Counted from the first letter of the stretch, positions 43,843 through 52,497 are shown. The stretch is 64,000 nucleotides of DNA from Ruegeria sp. SCSIO 43209 (GCF_019904295.1 NZ_CP065363.1:1-64000), one strand, 5' to 3'. The notes: a model not told the origin generated them from the sequence alone. Translations and numbers: made by a program.

Positions 43843-43897
43843 AAAAGAAAAGCCCCCAAGCAGCGTGGCCTGAGAGCTAATCTGAAAAGTTTGGTCG
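43843..43897 (-). ncRNA. repABC antisense RNA (ctRNA/incA type)
   Basis: In the repB-repC gap the minus strand carries a promoter (listed separately), about 50 nt of sequence, and a terminator: AGCTCTCAGGC and GCTTGGGGGCT pair over 11 bp (with G-U pairs) around a 6-nt loop, followed by TTTTCTTTT. This matches the short antisense RNAs that limit RepC synthesis and set incompatibility in repABC plasmids. Confidence 0.72.
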
Positions 43898-43902
43898 CTT
43901 AG

Positions 43903-43931
43903 AAGATATCTCTCCCGCGAATCACTGTCAA
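43903..43931 (-). promoter_or_regulatory. Promoter of the antisense RNA
   Basis: Minus strand: TTGACA (43931-43926), 17-nt spacer, TATCTT (43908-43903). Confidence 0.7.
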
Positions 43932-43995
43932 CAAGAACGCCACTTTGGCGAACGGCTTTCTTTTGCCTTCACATAACTGGAGGTGAGAAACAGGC

Positions 43996-45276
43996 ATGAA
44001 ACATACAGGTTGGCGCAAGCCGACACCGGGTCTTGGCATTGCAGAGCAGCTTGCCCAAGCCGGTGAACAAGTAGCTGTACCCAAAACGCGGGCCTTCGTG
44101 GCTGTGAAGCGCGTGGGCGCATACATTGGCCTCAAGGCCGGAGACATGATGCTCCTCGACACGCTCGGAGCCTTCACCCAGGCCCAGGACTGGGAGGAAG
44201 GGCAGCGTCCGATCGTCTGGGCGTCAAACGCCTATCTGATGGAGCAGACCGGGTTCTCGCTGTCGGCGCTCAAGCGCCATGCACGGCGGCTGGCCGAAAT
44301 CGGCGTGATCTCCTTCCAGGACAGCCCCAACGGGAAGCGCTGGGGTCGCAGAGACGCCGAGGGGCGCATCGTCGAGGCCTATGGGTTCGATCTGTCGCCA
44401 CTGTCGGCGCGTGTCGTGGAGTTCGAGGAACTGCACGCCGAATTGCAGGCCGAGCGCGAGCTCTGCCAGCGCCTGAAGCGCCAGATCACAGTGGCACGAC
44501 GCATGATCCGCGCGCGGATCGAGGCGGCCGTCAGCAGCGCGCTGCGAGGGCCCTGGGCGCAGTTCACCGGGCTCTTTGAGGAGCTTCTGGATCGACTGCC
44601 GCGCCGTCATGAAGCCTCGGAACAGCTTGTGCGGCTGCTAACATGGTTCAAGGAGCTTCAGGAACGCGTCGAAGCTGCCTATTTCAAGGCAACTGAGGTC
44701 GTCGAACCTGTGGAAAACACCCCTAAAACCAAGGAACAAACGCCTGAGAAGACTCAAGAAATGAACCCCAGGGAGGTCATTTCTGACCCTCATATACTAA
44801 TTACAAACCAACTTGATCCTGTAACTCGTAATTCCTCAGAAAATGAGGAAGTCGCGGCCGTGGTGCCCAATGCTCAGCCCGAAGATCAGGTTGACAGGGA
44901 GCTGGAAGAGTGGGTGGCTGAAGTCCGCAAGAAGCGCGCGGCACTGGATCTGCCCACAGTGATGCAGGCCTGTCCCGAATTCGCGTCCTGGGCGCGTAAT
45001 ATGGGCGGCTTCCTGAAGGATTGGGGCGATCTGCACCGGGTTGCCGGGCAGCTCAGGCCGATGATCGGGGTGTCCGAGCATGCGTGGAACGTGGCGCAAG
45101 ACCGGCTGGGCAAACAGGTGGCGACAGCGGCGCTGGCGCTTGTCTTCGAGAAGCATTGCGCGGGCGAAGTTTCCTCGCCGGGCGGATATCTGCGCGGCAT
45201 GGTCGAGAAGGCCGGGGCAGGGGAGCTGCATCTCGAGCGCAGCTTCTATGGCAGGCTCAGTGGGCAGGCGGCGTGA
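43996..45276 (+). CDS. repC: Replication initiation protein RepC
   Basis: 426 residues with the RepC N-terminal winged-helix region (MKHTGWRKPTPG, AFVAVKRVGAYIGLKAGDMML, FSLSALKRHARRL), a variable acidic middle, and the conserved C-terminal domain (ACPEFASWARNMGGFLKDW). It initiates replication at an origin inside its own gene. ATG 43996 follows GGAGGTGAG. Full length. Confidence 0.94.
   Translation: MKHTGWRKPTPGLGIAEQLAQAGEQVAVPKTRAFVAVKRVGAYIGLKAGDMMLLDTLGAFTQAQDWEEGQRPIVWASNAYLMEQTGFSLSALKRHARRLAEIGVISFQDSPNGKRWGRRDAEGRIVEAYGFDLSPLSARVVEFEELHAELQAERELCQRLKRQITVARRMIRARIEAAVSSALRGPWAQFTGLFEELLDRLPRRHEASEQLVRLLTWFKELQERVEAAYFKATEVVEPVENTPKTKEQTPEKTQEMNPREVISDPHILITNQLDPVTRNSSENEEVAAVVPNAQPEDQVDRELEEWVAEVRKKRAALDLPTVMQACPEFASWARNMGGFLKDWGDLHRVAGQLRPMIGVSEHAWNVAQDRLGKQVATAALALVFEKHCAGEVSSPGGYLRGMVEKAGAGELHLERSFYGRLSGQAA
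44725..44860. other. AT-rich segment in repC, probable oriV
   Basis: The middle of repC drops sharply in GC (CATATACTAATTACAAACC and nearby). In repABC plasmids studied so far the origin lies in this AT-rich part of repC. Confidence 0.5.
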
Positions 45277-45288
45277 TGGGGCAGGGGA

Positions 45289-46398
45289 TCAGAGTCCGGC
45301 GGCCTTGGTCAGGTTCACGCGGAACCGGTCGCGCCGGCGCTGGTAGCGGCGGGTCATCTCGGCCGAGGCATGACCAAGCTGTTTTTGAACGTAGCGCTCG
45401 TCGACTTCGGCGGAGCTGGCGAGACCGGCGCGCAGCGAATGGCCGGAGAACAGCGCCAGGCGTTCCTTTTCGGGCAGCTCGGATCGGATGCCGGCGTCCA
45501 GGACCGTCCGCTTGATCAGGCGCGCAACATGCTTGTCATTCAGTCGCGTTTCAGTGGCGCGGTTGCCATCGCGCGAGGTGCCGACGAAGACCGGACCGAA
45601 GTCGATCTTCGCGAAGTGCAGCCATTGCTCCAGCGCGTGCACGGGGCAGGTCTGATCCTTGGAGCCGCGGCCGATCTCGACTTCGCGCCAACCGGTTTTG
45701 GCGTTGAGGGTCAGGAGGGCGCCTTTCTCCATGATCTCAATCCATCCGCCGGACTCCGGCGTGTCGTCCTTGTGGACGTCGAGGCTGACGATTTCCGAGC
45801 GGCGCAGGCCTCCGGCATAGCCGAGCAGAAGGATCGCCCGATCCCGTAGCCCGCGCAAATCATAGCGCAGGGTGGCAACCATCGCGAGGATGTCCTCGGC
45901 CAGGATCGCTTCCTTCTGCACCGGAGGACGTGCGTGCTTGCGCTTGATCCCGGCCAGCACCGTGGCGATGTGCCGGTTCTTGCGATCAAGGGTGAATCCC
46001 CGCTGCGCGTAGTTCCAGGCGAGACCGGACAGGCGGCGGTCTATGGTGCTGACCGAAAGGGTAGGGGAGGGGCCTGACCCGGACGCAAGATCCGCGAGAT
46101 AGATCCCGATCATCTCCGGCGACGGCGGCAGCGGTTCCGCGCCCTTCATCCGACACCAGCGTGCGAAATGCGCCCAATCCTTCGTATAGGCCTTCAACGT
46201 GTTGTCAGACGCCGCCGCGCGCGCATAGTCGCGGGCGGTGTCGACCAAGCGATCGAGGGTGCCGGAGCCGACCACAAAGGACGGAAGGCTCAATGCGTCG
46301 CCGTCAGGGCGATCTCTCTCATTGCCCTCGCTGGACGAAGACCCGTTTGGCGGCACTGAGGTCGATTTCTCGGTGTTTTCTGACATGTCGCCGAGCAT
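45289..46398 (-). CDS. Tyrosine recombinase, copy 2 (inverted relative to copy 1)
   Basis: 369 residues with the same domains and catalytic set as copy 1 (GGLRRSEI, HSLRAGL, LGH, TRRYQRR). ATG 46398 or 46386. Aligned residues differ at about 25 of 334 positions, mostly conservative. It sits tail-to-tail with repC and encloses, with copy 1, about 19 kb including repABC. Confidence 0.9.
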   Translation of the reverse strand: MLGDMSENTEKSTSVPPNGSSSSEGNERDRPDGDALSLPSFVVGSGTLDRLVDTARDYARAAASDNTLKAYTKDWAHFARWCRMKGAEPLPPSPEMIGIYLADLASGSGPSPTLSVSTIDRRLSGLAWNYAQRGFTLDRKNRHIATVLAGIKRKHARPPVQKEAILAEDILAMVATLRYDLRGLRDRAILLLGYAGGLRRSEIVSLDVHKDDTPESGGWIEIMEKGALLTLNAKTGWREVEIGRGSKDQTCPVHALEQWLHFAKIDFGPVFVGTSRDGNRATETRLNDKHVARLIKRTVLDAGIRSELPEKERLALFSGHSLRAGLASSAEVDERYVQKQLGHASAEMTRRYQRRRDRFRVNLTKAAGL

Positions 46399-46404
46399 AT
46401 TCTT

Positions 46405-46437
46405 TTATGTCCGATAATGCAAATTTATTGGACATAA
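46405..46437. promoter_or_regulatory. Inverted repeat TTATGTCC / GGACATAA in the divergent promoter region
   Basis: 8-bp arms at 46405-46412 and 46430-46437 in the AT-rich gap between recombinase copy 2 and the DUF1403 gene. It may be an operator or a recombinase-related site. Confidence 0.4.
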
Positions 46438-46511
46438 TAAGGTCGCGCAATGTGGGGCAGTTATTGTGCTATTTTCTGGAAGAAAGCGCCGCGTCAATGT
46501 AGGCTTCGGGC

Positions 46512-47396
46512 ATGACATTTGCCCGACCGGATCATATGAGCGACGTCGACATGTTGCCCCGGATGCCCGGCTGGGTCACCTCGGCCCGCGCCGAAACCCT
46601 TGAAGATGTTGCGTTTTTGTCGGGCGCAGTGCTGAACCACCTGCATGTTGTATTAGGACGCGCGGAGGTGCCCCAAGCCTTGTTGCGGGATCGCCTCGCG
46701 CTGCGTGCGGCCGAGGCTTGTATGGCGTTTTCGGGACGCCCGGAGCGGGCAGGGGAGCTGCGCGACGCAGTACACCTCCTGCGCCCCGGCGATCTTCCCG
46801 GGCCGGCGGGCGAAATCTGCCTGGCCTGGCGGCGCGCTGTGGAACGGCCGGTGTCGATCAAGGCTCTAGGCCGAGCCTTGCCGACCCTCGAGCCGAGCCA
46901 GATTGCCGCGTGGTTGGATGCGGGGAAAGGGGCGCCAGTAACCAGGGCCGCGATGGTTCTGGAGGCGGTGCTGCGCGAGGCGCCGCGCGCAGACGTAGCA
47001 GGACTGATCCTCGCGGATGCGGCCTTCGCGCAAGCCCTCGGTTGGGATCATCTCGTGCCGCTGCTGGCCCCAGGCCTGAAACGCGCCGACCTGCGCAAGC
47101 GCGGCGATGACCTTTGTCTCGCCTGTCATCGGGCGCTCATCTCATCGGCGGTCGAGGCCGTGCGCCTCGCCACCGACCTCGCGCGTCGGGCGACGCATCT
47201 GAAGGCGATCGCGCCCAAGCTGCGGTCCAAGGGGGCGGGGGATGCAGTTGAGATGTTCCTGAAACGCGATGCTGTTGCTCCCTCGGCTCTGCCGCTGCCG
47301 GATCGCGCCGCGCGGCGGCTGTGCGACCGGCTGGTTGACCTCGGCGCAGTGTGCGAGCTGACCGGGCGCGACACCTTTCGGCTTTACGGGGTGTAG
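46512..47396 (+). CDS. DUF1403 family protein
   Basis: 294 residues, rich in Ala, Leu and Arg: PRMPGWVTSARAETLEDVAF, LRDRLALRAAEACMAFSGRP and CDRLVDLGAVCELTGRDTFR are typical of DUF1403 proteins encoded next to an ScpB-like gene on rhizobial and rhodobacterial repABC plasmids. Mostly helical, no catalytic motif. The start of scpB follows its stop by 2 nt. A role in plasmid maintenance is suggested by context only. Confidence 0.8.
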   Translation: MTFARPDHMSDVDMLPRMPGWVTSARAETLEDVAFLSGAVLNHLHVVLGRAEVPQALLRDRLALRAAEACMAFSGRPERAGELRDAVHLLRPGDLPGPAGEICLAWRRAVERPVSIKALGRALPTLEPSQIAAWLDAGKGAPVTRAAMVLEAVLREAPRADVAGLILADAAFAQALGWDHLVPLLAPGLKRADLRKRGDDLCLACHRALISSAVEAVRLATDLARRATHLKAIAPKLRSKGAGDAVEMFLKRDAVAPSALPLPDRAARRLCDRLVDLGAVCELTGRDTFRLYGV

Positions 47397-47398
47397 CG

Positions 47399-47995
47399 AT
47401 GGCAAAGGATCGCCCTGAAGCCGAGCTTGACCGCGAGTTGACTGACCTGCCGCCGGAGCTGCGCTGGCGGGAATGGATGCGCCGGATCGAAGCGGTGCTC
47501 TTCGCCTCTGCCTCCCCCGTGCCGCGTGAAGAACTCGCCCGCGTGGTCGGGCAGGTGGCCTCGGTCGACCTTTTGGTCGAGGACCTTGCCGCCGATCTGG
47601 AAGGGCGGGCTTTTGAAGTTGCGCAGGTCGCTGGCGGCTGGATATTCCGGACGCGTGCTATCTACGCCCCCGCGATCCGCGCAGCAGCGGATGTCGGGGA
47701 CCAGCTGCTGGACTTGAGTGAATTCGACGTCGCGGTCCTGGCCGCCATCGCTTACCACCAGCCGATCACGCGCGACGGGCTGAAGGATATCTTCGGCAAG
47801 GAGATCAGCCGCGACCTGATCGGGCGACTGCATGCGCGGAACTTGATCGGGACCGGGCCACGGTTGCCTCGACGAGGGGCACCCTATACCTTTGTCACGA
47901 CCGAGCAGTTCCTAATCGCGTTCGGGTTAGAAAGCCTTCGCGATCTTCCCGATCGGGAGCAGCTAGACGATGCGGGCTTGGTTGTGGACGTGTGA
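47399..47995 (+). CDS. ScpB-like segregation protein
   Basis: 198 residues with ScpB winged-helix features: WMRRIEAVLFASASPVPREE, LAAIAYHQPITRDGLKDIFG, TFVTTEQFLIAFGLESLRDL. ScpB is the kleisin-associated subunit of SMC complexes. This plasmid copy, paired with DUF1403, is separate from the chromosomal gene and has no ScpA partner nearby. ATG 47399 is chosen because it follows the DUF1403 stop and begins the conserved part; the frame is open upstream. Confidence 0.85.
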   Translation: MAKDRPEAELDRELTDLPPELRWREWMRRIEAVLFASASPVPREELARVVGQVASVDLLVEDLAADLEGRAFEVAQVAGGWIFRTRAIYAPAIRAAADVGDQLLDLSEFDVAVLAAIAYHQPITRDGLKDIFGKEISRDLIGRLHARNLIGTGPRLPRRGAPYTFVTTEQFLIAFGLESLRDLPDREQLDDAGLVVDV

Positions 47996-48051
47996 TGAGG
48001 CCAACAGTTATCCGTGATGACGCTCCGGTCGAGTTGGCAATTCTCCAAGGC

Positions 48052-49317
48052 TCAGTTTCTCCGTCGCACCTCGAAATAGTGGGCAAACTCTTCCTTTGTC
48101 ATCGGCTCGATGCTGAATGCGTCGCGCAGTGAGTTCCACGTCCTGTGAAGAAGTTGCATGCGCCGCTCATCTGGCCAGTCGCGCTCCGTTTCGTCGACCA
48201 AGAGACCGCTCTTACGGGATCTCGCGGGCACGTAGCCGGATTGCATCGGCCAGACCGCGTCCGACATGCCATCGATGCCCATGACGATCCGTCTTCGCTT
48301 CGACGCGCCCAATGCGTCAAGGCAGGCCATCCCGTTTGCCAATCCTCTGATCCAATTGGAGAACAGATGTCCATAAGAGATGTGTTTCTGGCCCTTGTGC
48401 TCGGTGAACGCCACACCGTCTGACATCCACACTTCGCCGCTTTCTTCGAGGTATGCCGCAAGGTTTCGTGAACGACAGGTTCCATCCTCTTCCCGACCCG
48501 CGACCCAGTACGTCACGAACCCGAACGGGCACGATCCGAAATTTCCGCCGCTTCCTGCCCCTGTGGGAGCCCGGAGACGCGCGCTGTCTGGCAATTGCTC
48601 CAGCGCCGTGATCGATGGACGGCCGTTGGGAAAACCTGCAGGGATGATCCTGAGCCAAGCTCGCGATAAGTCCAAAGGCCTTACACGAGCAACTTCACCG
48701 AAGCCGTCGGTGTGCGTCGCGGGCCATTCTGCTTTCCATAGGCCTGGCGAATGAGGGTCGCTCTCGACGCCCAGGATAGGCTCGGCGGCGGACCTAGCGT
48801 CGCGGACCAGATCAATATTAACCCGGACGGCTTCGGCCAGTTGCTTGATGAGGGCTTCCCGAACCGTTTTCCGTTCCGCCTTTGTCGCCTCCGCAGCTAA
48901 AGTGTAGGTCAGTATTCGGCGGTGCCGGATATCGAAGGGTAAGTTCTCTACGGTGTCACCGTTCGCCGTATTCAAGACGGCAATTATCCTTTCAAACCCT
49001 ATGGCGCTCATTGCGTAGCCGAGCTCGACCATGACGTTCGGATTCGGTAGCGCTTTTCCGCCAGCAGACTTAGCGATAGGCGTGACGTCTGCGACCATAA
49101 CGGCGCTTCTGGATATCTTTTCCAAGATCGTCTGGCTGATGTCTGCCATTCCGGCGGTTGCTTTCGTGTCGTGATCCAGGGCCACCCGCTCGACATCTTC
49201 GACATCGAGAGTTTCACTGACTCGGTCGACAGCGATGGCTAGAGCATCTCGTATGAAATCCCGATTCAGTCTTGCGGGCAGGTCATTCTGCCATGACCAA
49301 AACACGGTGTCGGTCAT
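48052..49317 (-). CDS. TIR-like domain protein, third gene of an AbiE operon
   Basis: 421 residues. The N-terminal ~170 residues start VFWSWQNDLP and contain VMVADVTP, NPNVMVELGYA (Glu98) and FERIIAVLNT. This is the layout of bacterial TIR-like nucleotide-processing domains (YSWQSDLP-type), in which the Glu of NxxELGY is the candidate catalytic residue. The C-terminal ~250 residues match no domain I recognise. ATG overlaps the abiEii stop by 4 nt, so it is co-translated with the AbiE pair. It could be a NAD-consuming effector or a sensor; both are inference. It converges on scpB. Confidence 0.7.
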   Translation of the reverse strand: MTDTVFWSWQNDLPARLNRDFIRDALAIAVDRVSETLDVEDVERVALDHDTKATAGMADISQTILEKISRSAVMVADVTPIAKSAGGKALPNPNVMVELGYAMSAIGFERIIAVLNTANGDTVENLPFDIRHRRILTYTLAAEATKAERKTVREALIKQLAEAVRVNIDLVRDARSAAEPILGVESDPHSPGLWKAEWPATHTDGFGEVARVRPLDLSRAWLRIIPAGFPNGRPSITALEQLPDSARLRAPTGAGSGGNFGSCPFGFVTYWVAGREEDGTCRSRNLAAYLEESGEVWMSDGVAFTEHKGQKHISYGHLFSNWIRGLANGMACLDALGASKRRRIVMGIDGMSDAVWPMQSGYVPARSRKSGLLVDETERDWPDERRMQLLHRTWNSLRDAFSIEPMTKEEFAHYFEVRRRN

Positions 49318-50228
49318 CGCCAGATGCCCTCAAGTTTCTCTGCCTGTCTGTGCCGTCTTTCGGCTTCAAGTCGGTCGAGATTGGCGAGCTTCCAGCGAAC
49401 GGCGGGCAGGTTGGCCGCGTCCGTGAGGCCGGAAAGATTCCAGTCAATTTCGCCTCTTTCCACACCAACGAGAAAGGCGCGGTGCTCGTCCGGCATCTGC
49501 GCAACTATTGCTTCAATCATCTCTTCACGGGTTGCGACCAGCTCTTCCAGTTCGACCAACTCCGTGGTCATGCCTAAGAAGTTCTCCTCGAAATCCGAGC
49601 GAATGTCCTTTCGGGTCGGAGCGAGAACTTCGATAGCCGGCCGGTTATGGCTCACGATGTAGGCCAAGAACGCTTGTCGCAATGACGTCGAGATTCCTTC
49701 CTTCCTCAGGAGATCCCGCACGTCGAAGAGGTCGCGGGGGTGTTGGCGATCAAGTGCGGCGACGATCTTTCCCGCGTAGAGATCGTCAAAAGAAACTACT
49801 TGGGTCTCTGCGTAGCCGAACTGGTCTTCGACCGACGGCGCAACCTGCATGACTCTGGGTTCGAACACGCAACCGCGGGCTACAGGTGTCACTTCGACCT
49901 TGATCTGAGTTTCCGGTGTCCGGACGACCAGACGGGTGACGATCCCTTCGTTGTGCAGTCGACTGGGAACGACCTTGGTTTGAGGCACGGCTTCCGAGAT
50001 GGATTTCGATAATCGGTCTAACGCGGCGTCTATGTCGGCGAGGGATTCTTCCCGGGCTTTCACGGGTAGGTAAGTCAGGTCGATATCGACGGACAGGCGC
50101 GGCAGGTCTCGGACGAACAAGTTTATCGCAGTCCCGCCCTTCAGCGCGAACACGTTTTCTTCAGCCACTGACGGGAGGACCCGGATCAAAAGATCGACTT
50201 GCTGTCGGAACCGTTCATCAGTTGCCAT
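49314..50228 (-). CDS. abiEii: AbiEii-type nucleotidyltransferase toxin
   Basis: 304 residues. The nucleotidyltransferase motif ALKGGTAINLF with LSVDIDLTY (the metal-binding DxD), and SFDDLYAGKIVAALDRQHPR, identify the AbiEii/type IV toxin family (PF08843). These toxins transfer nucleotides, probably to tRNA, and stop growth on phage infection. ATG 50228 overlaps the abiEi stop by 11 nt. Confidence 0.9.
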   Translation of the reverse strand: MATDERFRQQVDLLIRVLPSVAEENVFALKGGTAINLFVRDLPRLSVDIDLTYLPVKAREESLADIDAALDRLSKSISEAVPQTKVVPSRLHNEGIVTRLVVRTPETQIKVEVTPVARGCVFEPRVMQVAPSVEDQFGYAETQVVSFDDLYAGKIVAALDRQHPRDLFDVRDLLRKEGISTSLRQAFLAYIVSHNRPAIEVLAPTRKDIRSDFEENFLGMTTELVELEELVATREEMIEAIVAQMPDEHRAFLVGVERGEIDWNLSGLTDAANLPAVRWKLANLDRLEAERRHRQAEKLEGIWR

Positions 50229-51066
50229 CAAGACCCTCCGGCACCGTTATTTGGTATTTAGCGTCCAACTTGCCTCCTTTTGCGACCACCCGCTTGCCAC
50301 TGCCGATGTTGATTGCATCAAGATCGAGTCGTTTGAACCAGGCGTGATCGTTCCGCTCGGCGAACCACAGAAAGAGTCGGTTCACCTTCACGCTGCCGCA
50401 GTTTTCGAGAGACGCCTGGAGTTGCCTGGGACTGAGGTTTGAAAGTCCGGTGAACAATTCCGCAGCGTGCTCGAAGGACTGGTGTGTCGGGATCTCGTCC
50501 AGAAATTCCAGAATGGCTCGCTCCGGACGGGAGATCACCATCGGCCAGGATCTGTCACCCCAGACATGGAGTCTCAACCCACCGTCGGGGTTGTCCAATG
50601 TCTCGACATTGCCTGTCGACGAAATTGGTGGGAGGTCTTGGATCGCCTTGAAGATCGCCTCCGACTTGAACAGCTTTTTCGCATTTCGCGTCTGGAAATC
50701 GATCTCGGGGTCGATTTCGTTGAGCCATTTGGACAGGGGGGCTTCCGTGTAGAGGTGAACCTTTCTCCGCTTTCCCATGGTTACGTAGTGACCGTAGCCT
50801 TGAAGTTCGAGTGCGCTGAGGCCCCCGACGATGACCGGAACTCGCATGAGTGATTGCAGCGAGATGATAAGGTGTTGCCATCGTGTTTCGGAACCGGGCC
50901 GCTTGTAGATCCCTCGTGTGGGCTGCTCCAACCAGCCGTTCGCGACGTATTTGCTACGCAGTGCGCTCGAGTAACCTGCCTCGTCCAACCATCGCGAACT
51001 GGCGACCAAACCTTCTGGAAGGAGGCGCTGCAACGAGTTGAGCTTTTGTCCTCTTTGCACACTCAT
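50218..51066 (-). CDS. abiEi: AbiEi-type antitoxin / transcriptional repressor
   Basis: 282 residues: N-terminal winged helix (RWLDEAGYSSALRSKYVANG, GIYKRPGS), middle domain (PVIVGGLSALELQGYGHYV), C-terminal ISRPERAILEFLDEIP segment. AbiEi proteins repress their operon and counter AbiEii without direct binding (type IV). First gene of the AbiEi-AbiEii-TIR operon. ATG 51066. Confidence 0.88.
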   Translation of the reverse strand: MSVQRGQKLNSLQRLLPEGLVASSRWLDEAGYSSALRSKYVANGWLEQPTRGIYKRPGSETRWQHLIISLQSLMRVPVIVGGLSALELQGYGHYVTMGKRRKVHLYTEAPLSKWLNEIDPEIDFQTRNAKKLFKSEAIFKAIQDLPPISSTGNVETLDNPDGGLRLHVWGDRSWPMVISRPERAILEFLDEIPTHQSFEHAAELFTGLSNLSPRQLQASLENCGSVKVNRLFLWFAERNDHAWFKRLDLDAINIGSGKRVVAKGGKLDAKYQITVPEGLDGN

Positions 51067-51226
51067 AGTTTGCTTTCAGGTCTCTTCGTAAACTCAAGCT
51101 GGTTTGATGTATGCTGAATTTAGTAACTTAAGGTGTGCAAAAATGGAATACGTCAAACCAAAAAATCGTAGCTGAAGCGCTAATGCGAACAACAACGCTC
51201 ACCATTAACTAAATATTTATAATGGG
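51067..51226. promoter_or_regulatory. AT-rich upstream region of the AbiE operon
   Basis: 160 nt of low GC upstream of abiEi, where its promoter and AbiEi sites should lie. No single clear -35/-10 pair can be chosen by eye. Confidence 0.4.
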
Positions 51227-51796
51227 TTAGACGCGGCGGCGCGATAGCTGGTAATCCACACCGGTCATCCGAAACCGCCACTTCAGCATCTCCGGACTGA
51301 CGAGATGTTCCTCGCAAGCGTCGCGATCTGACATGCGCCGACGACGAATCGACAGAAGGGCGGGCCGGGGCAGCAGCAAGGCTCCGGCCAACCAGTCGGC
51401 TTCGTCTTCCTGGTCTTGATCGAAATTACCCGGAACAAGAGAGCCGTCCTCCAGGATGCAGGCTTTTGCAAGTTCGTGACCCAAGATGATGTGCGCCAGT
51501 TCGTGCATCACCACGTTGTTGCGGCGACCTCTTGAGGAGACCGGTTTATGGACGACAAGATGGGCCGCGCCCAATCGCATCGTCAGGGCGGACCACGATT
51601 GATCTGTCTCGTCGCTCAGAACCGACCTGGCGCTTTCCGATATCCCGTCGACGTCATCGGTGGACCAAACGGTGACTCGAAGCTCCTCCGCCAAACGGTC
51701 GGCAGACAGCGCATCGTGATCGGACAGACCGAACTGTTTTCGAAACTCGACCGATCGCCGCTCACATTGAGATTTGAACCCTCGTCTGAATGCCAC
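51227..51796 (-). CDS. ImmA/IrrE-family metallopeptidase
   Basis: 189 residues. Zinc-protease motif HELAHIILGHE in the centre and a downstream DEADWLAGALLLP helix, as in ImmA/IrrE proteins that cleave or remove XRE-type repressors after a stress or phage signal. It starts directly after the XRE gene stop, so the two form an operon. The pair faces away from the DUF2188-MBL-E2/E1/JAB-patatin operon and may control it. Confidence 0.87.
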   Translation of the reverse strand: MAFRRGFKSQCERRSVEFRKQFGLSDHDALSADRLAEELRVTVWSTDDVDGISESARSVLSDETDQSWSALTMRLGAAHLVVHKPVSSRGRRNNVVMHELAHIILGHELAKACILEDGSLVPGNFDQDQEDEADWLAGALLLPRPALLSIRRRRMSDRDACEEHLVSPEMLKWRFRMTGVDYQLSRRRV

Positions 51797-52114
51797 TTAG
51801 TGTCCTCGAGCCTCGACGTCTTGTTCGAATTGTCGCGAGGCTTGCGTGATGAGTTCAGCCAGAGCGAGAGCGGTCGCTTGCGGGACGGCTTTCCTGTTCT
51901 TGAATGCGATTTGAAGGTCTCCAACGCCGGTGAACTTCGAAGGCTCCTCCCCCAGCCATTCGCTAAGTTTGTTGAGCGTGCCCACGTCTGGGACATGCCC
52001 TTTCTCGATCCTCGTGAGTGTGGTCGGACTGATCCCGATCTCCTTCGCGGCAGCCCTAACCCCCATGTTTCCCCGTCGCCTTAAGACTAGTGGGGCGAGT
52101 TCGTTGATATTCAT
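51797..52114 (-). CDS. XRE-family repressor-like regulator
   Basis: 105 residues with an N-terminal HTH (MGVRAAAKEIGISPTTLTRI, then EKGHVPD). ATG 52114. A near-perfect pair of 19-bp inverted arms lies upstream at 52127-52205, a natural binding site. Partner of the ImmA-type peptidase immediately downstream. Confidence 0.87.
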   Translation of the reverse strand: MNINELAPLVLRRRGNMGVRAAAKEIGISPTTLTRIEKGHVPDVGTLNKLSEWLGEEPSKFTGVGDLQIAFKNRKAVPQATALALAELITQASRQFEQDVEARGH

Positions 52115-52126
52115 ATGCCCTCCTTA

Positions 52127-52205
52127 GTGTTTCGCAAACTGGTATTAGTGGTGCGAAGACTGTTTACTTGGTGAGGCTTCTGACCTATACCAGTCTGTGA
52201 AACAC
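52127..52205. promoter_or_regulatory. Paired 19-bp inverted operator in the divergent promoter region
   Basis: GTGTTTCGCAAACTGGTAT at 52127-52145 and ATACCAGTCTGTGAAACAC at 52187-52205 are reverse complements with two mismatches, 41 nt apart. They lie between the XRE gene and the DUF2188 gene, so one regulator could control both directions. Confidence 0.65.
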
Positions 52206-52275
52206 TTGAATCATGCCGCAGGGCCGGGGTCAACAGTTTCGAATCGAGGCGAGTCAGGAAAATAAGGAGAATTCG

Positions 52276-52497
52276 ATGTCAAAGCGTATTCATGTGGTCC
52301 CCCACGGGGATGGTTGGGCTGCACGCCGTGAGGGCGCTACCCGGGTCGGATCCACGCATGCGACTCAGGCAGAGGCGACCGCAGCCGCACGCACCACGGC
52401 GATCCGAGAGCGAGGCGAGGTCGTCATCCATCGGCCTAATGGCCAGATCCGAGACGCAAATTCCTATGGGAATGATCCCTATCCGCCGAAAGGCTAG
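52276..52497 (+). CDS. DUF2188-family small protein
   Basis: 73 residues: HVVPHGDGWAARREGATRVG, THATQAEATAAAR, GEVVIHRPNGQIRDANSYGN match DUF2188. ATG 52276 after AAGGAGA. First gene on the plus side of the divergent region and 68 nt before the MBL gene. DUF2188 proteins often travel with stress or defence genes; function unknown. Confidence 0.82.
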   Translation: MSKRIHVVPHGDGWAARREGATRVGSTHATQAEATAAARTTAIRERGEVVIHRPNGQIRDANSYGNDPYPPKG

